Of a stretch of 29,592 nt of DNA, positions 1 to 7,100 are shown piece by piece (the stretch's first letter is position 1; each line of letters opens with the position of its first letter). The notes beneath the pieces are model-generated. The model saw nothing but the letters and a program-made list of their open reading frames with translations, did not search any database and was not told the origin of the DNA. The translations under genes and the position numbers were made by a program. The DNA comes from a virus: the IMG/VR virus record IMGVR_UViG_3300042691_027337, positions 1 to 29,592 of that record. One strand, given 5' to 3'.

Positions 1-1
1 C

Positions 2-1321
2 TTGGAGCTGGCCGCCAAGCTCCAGGCCGTCACGAAGCAAGCCCAGGCTCAGCTCGCCCAGCGGATGCACGTCGTCACGAAGGGCACGGTCACGTCGCCC
101 AACCAGACGTCCCAGGTTCTCGCCTTCGCCAAGGCCGCCGGCTACCCGCACGACAACCTCCAGAAGGACACGATCCGCGCCCGCCTGAAGGAGCTGGACC
201 CGGCGCCGTCCCTGGAGCGCGACATCCTCCAGGTCCGCCGGGAGGCCGCGCGCGCCTCGACCGCCAAGCTCTCGTCGCTCCAGAAGGGCGCCTTCAACGG
301 GCAGCTCTATGGGTTGCTCCAGCACTACGGCGCGAGCCGCACCGGCCGGTGGGCCGGGCGCATCTTCCAGCCGCAGAACCTTCCCCGCCCCACGATCAAG
401 AACGTGGACAGGGCAATCGAGGGCGTCATGGCCGGGCTCGACGCCGACGCCCTGGAGCTGTTCTTTGAAGACAGCGCCCTCGGCGTGGTGGCCTCCTGCC
501 TCCGCGGCACGCTGGTCGCGAGCCCTGGGAACCTTCTGGTCAGCGCCGACCTCGCCCAGATCGAGGCGCGCGTGATTGCCTGGCTCGGCGGGCAACAGGA
601 CATCCTGGACGTCTTCGCCCGCGGCGAGGACGTCTATGTCTACACCGCCGCCAAGGTCGGCTCGACCGACCGCCAGCTCGGCAAGGTTCTGGTCCTCGCC
701 TGCGGCTTCGGCATGGGGCCGAACAAGTTCCAGGACACGGCCAAGACCTACGGGATGAGCCTCACCCCGCTGGAGGCCCAGGGCCATGTCTATGCGTGGC
801 GCGGCGAGAACCCGGCCATCTGCGATTTCTGGTGGAACTGCGACGCCGCCGCGCGAGACATCGCTTCAGGCGACAAGGGGCCGATCCACGTCGGGCCGGT
901 GTCGTTCCGGCGCCGCGGCGCCACCATGCTGATCCGCCTGCCTTCGGGGCGGGACCTTGTCTATCGCGGCATCGGCATGGAGTGGGACCGCGAGCAGGGA
1001 CGGGACGCCATCACCTACTGGGGCGTCAACCAATACACCCGGAAGTGGACCCGCATCCGGACCTATGGCGGCAAGCTGGCCGAGAACATCACCCAGGCCA
1101 TCGCTCGCGACGTCATGGCCGACGCCATGCTGGAGCTGGACCGGCAGGACGTGGACACCCGGCTGACTGTCCACGACGAGTTGATCGCGGAAGCCGATCA
1201 GGCCGACGCCGACGACACCCTTCAACTCATGCTCGACGTGCTCGGCATGACGCCCTCCTGGGCGCCGGGCCTGCCCGTCGCCGCCGCCGGATGGGCCGGC
1301 CCCCGCTACCGGAAAGGATGA
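2..1321 (+). CDS. Family A DNA polymerase, C-terminal part (5' end outside window)
   Basis: Replicative phage DNA polymerase of the PolA family. The reading frame is open to the window edge, so the N-terminal part, including any 3'-5' exonuclease domain, is not visible; residues are numbered from the first full codon. Motif A (S-A-D-L-A-Q-I-E-A-R, catalytic Asp at 183) and motif C (V-H-D-E, Asp392) carry the two metal-binding acids. The O-helix (motif B) reads R-x3-K-x3-L-x3-F-G from residue 224. The Klenow Phe762 equivalent is therefore Leu232, and the usual Tyr766 is Phe. These motifs are seen directly; the family assignment is secure. The gene ends two bases before the next start and heads the plus-strand operon. 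Replication of the phage genome is inferred from family and context. Confidence 0.93.
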   Translation: MELAAKLQAVTKQAQAQLAQRMHVVTKGTVTSPNQTSQVLAFAKAAGYPHDNLQKDTIRARLKELDPAPSLERDILQVRREAARASTAKLSSLQKGAFNGQLYGLLQHYGASRTGRWAGRIFQPQNLPRPTIKNVDRAIEGVMAGLDADALELFFEDSALGVVASCLRGTLVASPGNLLVSADLAQIEARVIAWLGGQQDILDVFARGEDVYVYTAAKVGSTDRQLGKVLVLACGFGMGPNKFQDTAKTYGMSLTPLEAQGHVYAWRGENPAICDFWWNCDAAARDIASGDKGPIHVGPVSFRRRGATMLIRLPSGRDLVYRGIGMEWDREQGRDAITYWGVNQYTRKWTRIRTYGGKLAENITQAIARDVMADAMLELDRQDVDTRLTVHDELIAEADQADADDTLQLMLDVLGMTPSWAPGLPVAAAGWAGPRYRKG

Positions 1322-1323
1322 CC

Positions 1324-1545
1324 ATGAGAGTGAACCGAGAAGTCAGAAGTGTCTTCGACCGTCTGGGCCTGGAGGTGGTCAGAAGCCGCCCCGGGGGCAA
1401 ACACCTGAAGGTCACGCTCCGCGCCCCCGACGGGCGTGAGACCGAGACCATCGTCCACGCCGGCAGCGGCGCGCTCGATCCGCGCGCCACCCTCAACCTT
1501 CGGGCCAGCCTTCGCCGCTGGCTCCGGACCGGGAGTGTGCAATGA
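1324..1545 (+). CDS. Small HicA-like phage protein (73 aa)
   Basis: A 73-residue basic protein. The start at 1324 is preferred over the in-frame ATG at 1318 because an AAAGG ribosome site sits six bases upstream of 1324, whereas 1318 would have none. Residues 8-35 (a predicted helix, then G-L-E-V-V, then G-G-K-H-L-K-V) resemble the alpha-beta start of the HicA/YcfA double-stranded-RNA-binding-like fold, where a Gly-Ser/Lys-His signature carries the active His. The C-terminal stretch R-A-S-L-R-R-W-L-R is helical and basic. No HicB partner follows, so a toxin role is not supported; a nucleic-acid-binding accessory protein is as likely. Its stop overlaps the next start by an ATGA junction, indicating translational coupling in the replication operon. 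Confidence 0.75.
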   Translation: MRVNREVRSVFDRLGLEVVRSRPGGKHLKVTLRAPDGRETETIVHAGSGALDPRATLNLRASLRRWLRTGSVQ

Positions 1546-2015
1546 GCAAGATGCCTTGGGACATCGAGGGCGACGAGAAGCTGTTCCTGTCCAGGCGCGG
1601 CGGGCTCCAGTGCGTCATCCTTCGGCACTACGAGCTGCGCCACCTGTGCGGCTACGTCGGGGTGAAGCGCGTTCACCCCTACGCCGGGTTCGACATCAAC
1701 GCGGACGAGGTCGGCGGGCTCGCTGTCCACGGCGGCGTGACCTGGTCCAGGGATAAACTCCCGGACCTGCTCGCGCTCCACCTGAACGATCAGTTCGAGC
1801 GGACAGTCGGCTGGTGGTTCGGCTTTGACTGCGCCCACGCCGGGGACATGACGCCGGGGCTCAACTCCAAGCTCAAGGACCGGCTCCCGCGGTTCCTGCG
1901 CGGCGCCTACCGGACCATGGAATACGTCCACAACGAATGCGAACGGCTGGCCTTCCAGCTCGACCGCGTCGCCAGGGGGAAAACGCCCTGGCCCACCGGG
2001 GGGAGTTCGACATGA
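1542..2015 (+). CDS. Conserved phage protein of unknown function (157 aa)
   Basis: I recognise the pattern but not a function. The segment L-C-G-Y-V-G-V followed by H-P-Y-A-G, then V-H-G-G-V-T-W-S, then W-W-F-G-F-D-C-A-H-A-G-D and a final E-Y-V-x-N-E-C-E helix, matches a family of roughly 150-residue hypothetical proteins common in phage replication regions. Conserved Trp, Cys, His and Asp residues suggest a compact, possibly metal-binding domain; this is inference. The gene is coupled by ATGA overlaps on both sides, to the HicA-like gene and to the GcrA homologue, so it is co-transcribed and probably early. No signal peptide or membrane segment is seen. Confidence 0.8.
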   Translation: MSKMPWDIEGDEKLFLSRRGGLQCVILRHYELRHLCGYVGVKRVHPYAGFDINADEVGGLAVHGGVTWSRDKLPDLLALHLNDQFERTVGWWFGFDCAHAGDMTPGLNSKLKDRLPRFLRGAYRTMEYVHNECERLAFQLDRVARGKTPWPTGGSST

Positions 2016-2497
2016 GCTGGACAGCCGAGAGGGTGGAAACCCTGAAGAAGCTGGTGGCCGAGAACTGGTCTTCCGGGGCTATCGCCCGAGAGTTCGGCGT
2101 CACCCGGAACACGATCATCGGCAAGCTGCACCGCATGGGCATGTCCACCCAGATCGCGCCCGGCTCCGGCAAGGCTTCCGAGGGCGCCATCACGCTCCGG
2201 GCGACGCGCCGCGCCAAGGGCAACCCGACCGGCGTCAAGGGCGTCAGGGGCGCCGTCCGCAAGGCCGCCGTGGTCCTGAAGCCTGTTGAGCTGCCGCGGC
2301 TGGAGGACGCCCCGCCGTCCCTGGACGTGCCGTTCCTGTCCCTCCCCCGGAAAGCCTGCCAGTGGCCCGCTTCCGGGGCAGGGCTGACCCTTCTCTGTTG
2401 TGGGAACCCAACCGCCCACCATGAGAGCATGGCGCCATACTGCGCCTATCACCTGCGGCTGGCTTACACGCCGCGTCCCGAAAGGAAGAAGACATGA
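2012..2497 (+). CDS. gcrA: GcrA-family cell-cycle transcription factor
   Basis: Full-length phage homologue (161 aa) of alphaproteobacterial GcrA. In Caulobacter, GcrA binds sigma-70 RNA polymerase and activates promoters carrying CcrM-methylated GANTC. Residues 1-47 hold the helix-turn-helix (M-S-W-T-A-E-R-V-E at the start, then G-V-T-R-N-T-I-I-G-K-L-H-R-M-G). A basic, Ala/Lys-rich linker follows. The C-terminal part keeps the family signature C-x-W-P, C-C-G-N and P-Y-C-A-Y-H-L-R-L-A-Y, the region used to contact sigma in the host protein. The start at 2012 is chosen because it begins the homology, overlaps the previous stop as ATGA, and has a GGGGGAG site seven bases upstream. It could tune host or phage promoters. 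I saw no GANTC in this window, so a host target is the simpler inference. Confidence 0.93.
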   Translation: MSWTAERVETLKKLVAENWSSGAIAREFGVTRNTIIGKLHRMGMSTQIAPGSGKASEGAITLRATRRAKGNPTGVKGVRGAVRKAAVVLKPVELPRLEDAPPSLDVPFLSLPRKACQWPASGAGLTLLCCGNPTAHHESMAPYCAYHLRLAYTPRPERKKT

Positions 2498-3015
2498 CCA
2501 AGCCCGCCCACCACGTTCTGTCCAACGTGGTCCTCTGCGACCAGGTTCTCCGCCTGGACAACGGCCGCGACGTCCTTGTGGGTGTCATCGGGGACGACAT
2601 CGTCGTCCCCATGTTCCCCGCGGCGATCCGTGTCTCGGTCTGGTTCGAGCTGCGGACCACCGGCCCGGGGCGTGTGCCCCTGAAGGTCCGGATCACGACG
2701 CCGGCCGACCGCCCGCCGATCGAGCTGGACGTCCCGGTGGACTTCCGCCGCCGGGGCTCGGTAGCCTTCACCCTGCCGAACGCCGAGCTGCCGCTGGCGA
2801 CGCCGGGGGAAATCAAGGTCGAAGCCCGGTTCGGGGACAAGGCCCCTTGGACGGTTGTCCAGACGAAGATGGTCATCAAGCAGGAGCAGGCCCCGGCGCC
2901 CGGTCCGAGCCCGACCGCCGCGTCGTCACAGGCGAAGCCCAACCGCAAGACCCGGCGCAAGCAGGCCGCCACGGCTCCGAACCCCCCGGCCGCAAACGAC
3001 CGAACGGAACGGTGA
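2494..3015 (+). CDS. Conserved phage beta-rich protein (DUF6941-like, 173 aa)
   Basis: The N-terminal 125 residues are predicted beta-rich and contain L-C-D-Q-V-L-R-L-D-N-G-R followed by V-G-V-I-G-D-D-I-V-V-P-M-F-P. This arrangement is seen in a family of small phage and bacterial proteins of unknown function (DUF6941-like; assignment by pattern only). The last 45 residues form a Pro/Ala/Lys/Arg-rich, probably disordered basic tail. No catalytic motif is evident. The ATG at 2494 overlaps the gcrA stop, so it is the last gene of the coupled plus-strand operon; a hairpin with a T-run follows its stop by about 40 bases. Alternative identity: a virion or host-interaction protein with an Ig-like fold. 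Confidence 0.75.
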   Translation: MTKPAHHVLSNVVLCDQVLRLDNGRDVLVGVIGDDIVVPMFPAAIRVSVWFELRTTGPGRVPLKVRITTPADRPPIELDVPVDFRRRGSVAFTLPNAELPLATPGEIKVEARFGDKAPWTVVQTKMVIKQEQAPAPGPSPTAASSQAKPNRKTRRKQAATAPNPPAANDRTER

Positions 3016-3056
3016 TTTTGTCGCCCAACGCGCACCTACGGCCCTTTGAAAAAGCT

Positions 3057-3083
3057 GGACAAGTTGGTGTCCTTTGTCTTTTT
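3057..3083 (+). terminator. Probable rho-independent terminator of the plus-strand operon
   Basis: GGAC (3057-3060) pairs with GTCC (3069-3072) around an 8-base loop, and five T follow at 3079-3083 within a T-rich stretch. Five A at 3049-3053 lie opposite, which allows further A-T pairing and some activity in the reverse direction. The stem is short, so strength is uncertain, but the position just after the last early gene fits. Confidence 0.5.
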
Positions 3084-3096
3084 CGAGGGGCCGCCA

Positions 3097-3146
3097 CTCC
3101 CTTCACACGGGAGGGGTCACAGGTTCAATCCCTGTCGCGCCCACCA
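3097..3146 (+). other. 3' fragment of a tRNA-Val(CAC) gene; putative phage attachment (att) core
   Basis: The stretch reads exactly as the 3' half of a tRNA. An anticodon stem CTCCC/GGGAG encloses the 7-base loop TTCACAC (anticodon CAC at 3104-3106, T33 and A37 in place). A 5-base variable region follows, then a T-arm ACAGG-TTCAATC-CCTGT, the acceptor strand CGCGCCC, discriminator A and CCA (3144-3146). The 5' half is missing: the bases upstream contain neither GGGCGCG nor a D-arm next to the anticodon stem. Tyrosine integrases commonly use tRNA genes so that phage attP carries this 3' portion and restores the gene on integration. The fragment starts at the anticodon stem, a usual crossover zone. 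No integrase gene is in view, so att function is inferred. Confidence 0.8.
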
Positions 3147-3170
3147 TTTAATTTCAAGCACTTAGCCCCT

Positions 3171-3200
3171 GTTGTCCAGCGTTGTCTGGCGTTGTTGGTT
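3171..3200 (+). repeat. Three tandem 10-bp direct repeats beside the tRNA fragment
   Basis: Three contiguous 10-base units begin GTTGT: GTTGTCCAGC at 3171, GTTGTCTGGC at 3181 and GTTGTTGGTT at 3191, the third being degenerate. The period equals about one DNA helical turn, so a protein could bind all three on one face. They lie 24 bases after the CCA of the tRNA fragment, where integrase arm-type or excisionase sites would be expected; they could equally be operator sites for the gene at 3250. Confidence 0.6.
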
Positions 3201-3220
3201 CCGAACCGTTCGTTCGGACC
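3197..3220 (+). other. Imperfect inverted repeat upstream of the 3250 gene
   Basis: GGT-T-CCGAA (3197-3205) pairs with TTCGGACC (3213-3220) across a 7-base loop, giving eight base pairs with one bulged T. It follows directly on the tandem repeats and lies 30 bases before the next start codon. It may be an operator or an mRNA leader hairpin; there is no T-run, so a terminator is unlikely. Confidence 0.4.
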
Positions 3221-3249
3221 TGGGGGTGTGTCCCGAAAAGGAGAGGACG

Positions 3250-4143
3250 ATGCACGACAAGACTTCTGAGCGCAGGACGGCCCAGGACCCGCTAGCGCAG
3301 CACCCTTATCGCCGCGAACTTAACTCGCTCACCGCTTTTTACATGAAAGACCCGGCCACAATAGCCGCGGGGCAGAAGCTAGGGATTTTCTTCAGGCTGA
3401 CCTATAACCCCGGCCAAGGCGCGGCCTTTACGTTTGACAGCCTGGAGACGGTGCATCAGGCGAAAGCCGCGCTCATCGGCGCGAGTGAAGACAAACTCGC
3501 TGAAATGGCCCGCGCTTTTGTCCCCCAGAACACGACGCACTGCATCGGTTTTGCGCGCTGCGGGGCTGTCCACGCGCAAGTGGACCCGCTGGCAGAAGGC
3601 CCTGTGTTTACGGTCGCGCGAGTAGCAAACGGGGCCAAGGACGCCGTTGAGTTTGGCGTTATAGACCGCGAAGCAAACACGGTTTCTTACCACATCATCG
3701 GGGGCATCGACTTCAAAGGGCCGGATGCGTTTCTTTTCAGGTTTACAAATGAAACCAAGCAGCCGAGTGTTGTCGTTAAACACTTATATATGTTCCATAA
3801 CTTCTTTAATTTTCTATATCTGGTGCTATTTCTTTTGTTGAAGCCCAATAACTACGTTGACCGCGCTACGTTGGACGCTCGGCCCATCGGCGCAAAGACT
3901 GACCGCGGCCAGCCGGTCATGCGCCGGCACGTCGAAATCAAGTTGAGCGCGGCCGTCGCCGCGCGGCGTGACGCCGAAAAGCGCGCGGCGGCTGCGGAGC
4001 AGGAGCGGCTTGCCCAGCTCCGGGCGTTCCACCTCTGTCGGGCTCACACCCGGCGCTTGCGGTCTGGCAAGGAAATCCTGGTCCGGGCGCATCACAGGGG
4101 CGATCCATCCAAGGGAACCCGGACCCACACCTACACGGTCTAG
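3250..4143 (+). CDS. Unrecognised membrane protein of foreign composition (297 aa)
   Basis: I do not recognise this protein. The ATG at 3250 is preceded by AAAAGGAGAGG, a strong ribosome site. Residues 1-170 look like a soluble alpha/beta domain. Residues 178-200 are very hydrophobic and aromatic (F-F-N-F-L-Y-L-V-L-F-L-L-L), a single likely membrane segment. Residues 235-260 form an Ala/Arg/Glu-rich helix, and the C-terminus is basic with several His. Codon use differs sharply from every neighbour: TTA, ATA, TAT and other A/T-ending codons are frequent and the region around 3735-3850 is AT-rich. It stands alone between the tRNA fragment and the late operon, so it looks like a transferred accessory gene (a 'moron'), perhaps expressed from a prophage. 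Its stop TAG at 4141-4143 lies within a CTAG shared with the opposing gene. Confidence 0.8.
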   Translation: MHDKTSERRTAQDPLAQHPYRRELNSLTAFYMKDPATIAAGQKLGIFFRLTYNPGQGAAFTFDSLETVHQAKAALIGASEDKLAEMARAFVPQNTTHCIGFARCGAVHAQVDPLAEGPVFTVARVANGAKDAVEFGVIDREANTVSYHIIGGIDFKGPDAFLFRFTNETKQPSVVVKHLYMFHNFFNFLYLVLFLLLKPNNYVDRATLDARPIGAKTDRGQPVMRRHVEIKLSAAVAARRDAEKRAAAAEQERLAQLRAFHLCRAHTRRLRSGKEILVRAHHRGDPSKGTRTHTYTV

Positions 4144-7100
4144 AAGCCGGAGGGGGACCGACCGGAGCCCCCGGTCTTGGTGCCCTTCTCGCCCACGATC
4201 GCCGTCGCGAACTGGTCGGCGGCCGAGTTGGACGTGATCTTCTGAAGCCCGAGCCCGATGGCGGTCCCCGCAAGGGGGCCGCCCGGGAGGACGCTCAGGC
4301 CCGCCGCCAGGGCCGGGACCCCAAGCATCTGATAGGCCGCCTTCACGGCGTTATACTCGCCGCTGTTGGTGTTGGCCGAGTTGCGGCCGGCGAAGGCGGA
4401 CAGGATCGGCTGCATCCCCGAGTTGAGGAAGTAGCCGAGTTGGGCGCCCGCGGCGAACGACGTCAGGTCGCGCTCGTATTTCAGACCGGTGATCGCCTGC
4501 TGGAACGGGTCGAGCGTGCCGAAGAGGCCGGTCCTGGACAGCGCGAGCTTCAGCAACCAGTTGACCAACTCCCCCTCTTGCTCCTTCTCTTCCCACTTGT
4601 CGCCGTTGAACAGCGCCTCGCGCGCGGCCGTCGCGAGAACCTGGCCCAGGAACAGGAGGGTGAACCCCCCGGCCATGGTGCCGAACGCGCCGGCGCCCAT
4701 GCGCGCCGCGGCCCACCCCTTGCCCATGTCCCCTTGAGCGATCGACACGTCCCGGATCATCCGGTTGAACACCCGGAGGTGGACGTTGCGGGTGAAGGAG
4801 TAGTTGAACGACGAGATACCATAGACCAGGCGGCCCCAGGTGCTCGTCGCATAGATCGGCTTGTCCACGCGGCCGGGGTTCTGGATCGTCTCGTCCACGA
4901 AGCGGTTGGCCGCGACCGTGAAGAGCCGGCCCGCCTTGCTGTCCAGCTCGTCCAGGGACGGCGGCGTGTCCTTCTGGAGCAGCCAATCCACGAAGGCGTT
5001 CATGTCGCTGTCTTCGATGCCAAGCTCCCGGAACTCGGCGCGGGCGCGCTCGGCGCGGATCGAGCCGGAGAGGCCGCCCTTTTCCTTGGGGCTCTTCACC
5101 ATGACCGCCAGCTCGCGGAGCCACAGGAAGCCGCCCGCCAGCGCGGCGCGGCGCTGCGCGTTGGTCAGGTGGGTCAGGCCCGTCCGCATGAAGAAGCTCG
5201 CCAGGAGGCGCTGGGACTGGATGCTGTCCCCATACATGCCGGCCATCTGGTGCTGGATGATACCCTCCGCGAGCGGCGTGGTGACGACGCCCAGCGCGCG
5301 GGCGAGAGCCGCGCGCTCCTGGACCGTCTTCGCCGTCCGGAACATTTCGCCCACATAGGAGACCATCGTGGTGAGCGCCGCCCGCGGCGAGCCCGTCCGG
5401 AGGAACACCGTCAGCGGCTCCGAGAAGGACGTCCAGATCGTGCGCGGGAGCAGGGCCAGCGTCCCGCCGACATAGATCGCCGTGGACAGCCGGCGCAGGG
5501 ACGAGTGGTCCACGCTGGTCATGTTGCCGGTGATGCGCTCGATCATCGCGCGGATTTCGCGGATGTCCTCGGGGTTGGCGCCCGACCGCATCGCTTCCTT
5601 CAACGTCATTTCCAGCCGGTTGTGCTCGGCGGGGTTGGTAAGCTCCTGGATCACCCGGATGCGCCCCTTCGGCGTGCCGGGGTCGTAGCGCCGGTAATTC
5701 TGGGCGATGGCGTCCTGGACGCCCCTCTGGCGCAGGACCGCGTCCAGGTCCGAGTTGGCGCCGGAGGCCATGGGGGCGCCGAACCGGCGGACATACTCGC
5801 GCTTGCGGGCGCTCTGGTGCATGTAGTGCGCCGACGCCTCCACCGGGTCCTTGATGTAGAAGTCTTCCAGCAGCCGGTCCGCCTCGGGCGGCAGGGTGCG
5901 CTCCTTGGTGAAGTTGCCGTCGGGACCCTTGGTCGCGAAGGTGATGGGGTTGCCGAGCAGGATGTTCTCCCGCCACTTCGTCGCCGCGACCTCCGACCAC
6001 ACCGGCCGGATCAGGACGGCCAGCTCGTCGATGCGGGCCTGAAGCTCCTGGGACTTGGTCGCGATGGCCTGGGGGTCGGGCTTCTTCGCGTCCTTGAGGT
6101 TCTTCAGCTCCCGGGCCATGCGACGGATGTCCTTCATCGCGTCCTGGATGTCGGGGTCGCGGAGCCTGTCCGGGGCGAAGCTCTTGATGTTCTTGATCTT
6201 GTCGTTCAACGCCTTCGGATCGACGTCCTGCGTGCCCACGTCCTTGTCGAACAGGATCGCATAGACCTTGTCGGCCTGGGCCTGGAACTTGGCCGGGTCG
6301 TCGAAGACGGCCGCCTCGTTCAGGATGCGCTGAAGGTAGGCGGTGTCCCGGACATAGCCGATTTCGATGCCCGCGGCGCGGCTGTCCACCCACGCCTTGT
6401 TGAGCAGGCGGCGCAGGGCGCCGGCCAGGTTCTTCTCTTCCTGGGTCGCCGCCGCCGGTTGCTCACCGAGCATGATCCCGCGGACCCGGTCGCTCTGGGC
6501 CGCCGTCAGGCGCTCCCCGAAGCCGTTCATCTTCATGGCGCTGGCGATCTGGTTGGACGCCTGCATCAGCTCGCGCTTCACCGCCCCCTCGAACGTCTCC
6601 CCAACCTGGCGCCCCGTGCCTGGGTCCGTCGCAACACTGTCCACCACGGCCTGGAGATAGGCGTCGCCCTTGCCCTTGTTCCGCAGGACCATGGCCTTCA
6701 TCACACCGCGCATCGAGTAGAAGATGCCGCGGCCGGTATCGGCCACGCGGGTCAGGATCGGGTGCCTCGGGTTGCCCGGGGCGTCCTTCAGGCCGGCGCG
6801 GTCCCGGATGCCGACCCCAAGGGTGGACAGCGTGGTCCCGACGTTGCCCTTGGCGACCTGGACGGCGGTGTTCCTGATCCGGCCCAGCTCAGCCTTCACG
6901 TCGGCCAGAAGCCCCGGCTCGCCCTGCTGGAGCGCCATCTTGTTCCAGTGCTGCGGATCGAGGACGTCGGTCTCCACCGGCTTGCCCGCGACCGGGTCCG
7001 CGCCGAAGATCATGACGCCCTGAAGCTCAGCAATCAGGTTGTCGAAGGCGCCGAAGATCGCCATGCGCTCCTGGTCCTTCGGGAACGTGTCCCGAAGCCG

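Noticed and set aside
3049-3146. A complete tRNA, using the GGAC-AAGTTGGT-GTCC hairpin as a D-arm.
   Set aside because: The hairpin is 24 bases from the anticodon stem instead of one, and no strand complementary to the acceptor CGCGCCC lies upstream. Only the 3' half is real; the hairpin with its T-run is better read as a terminator.
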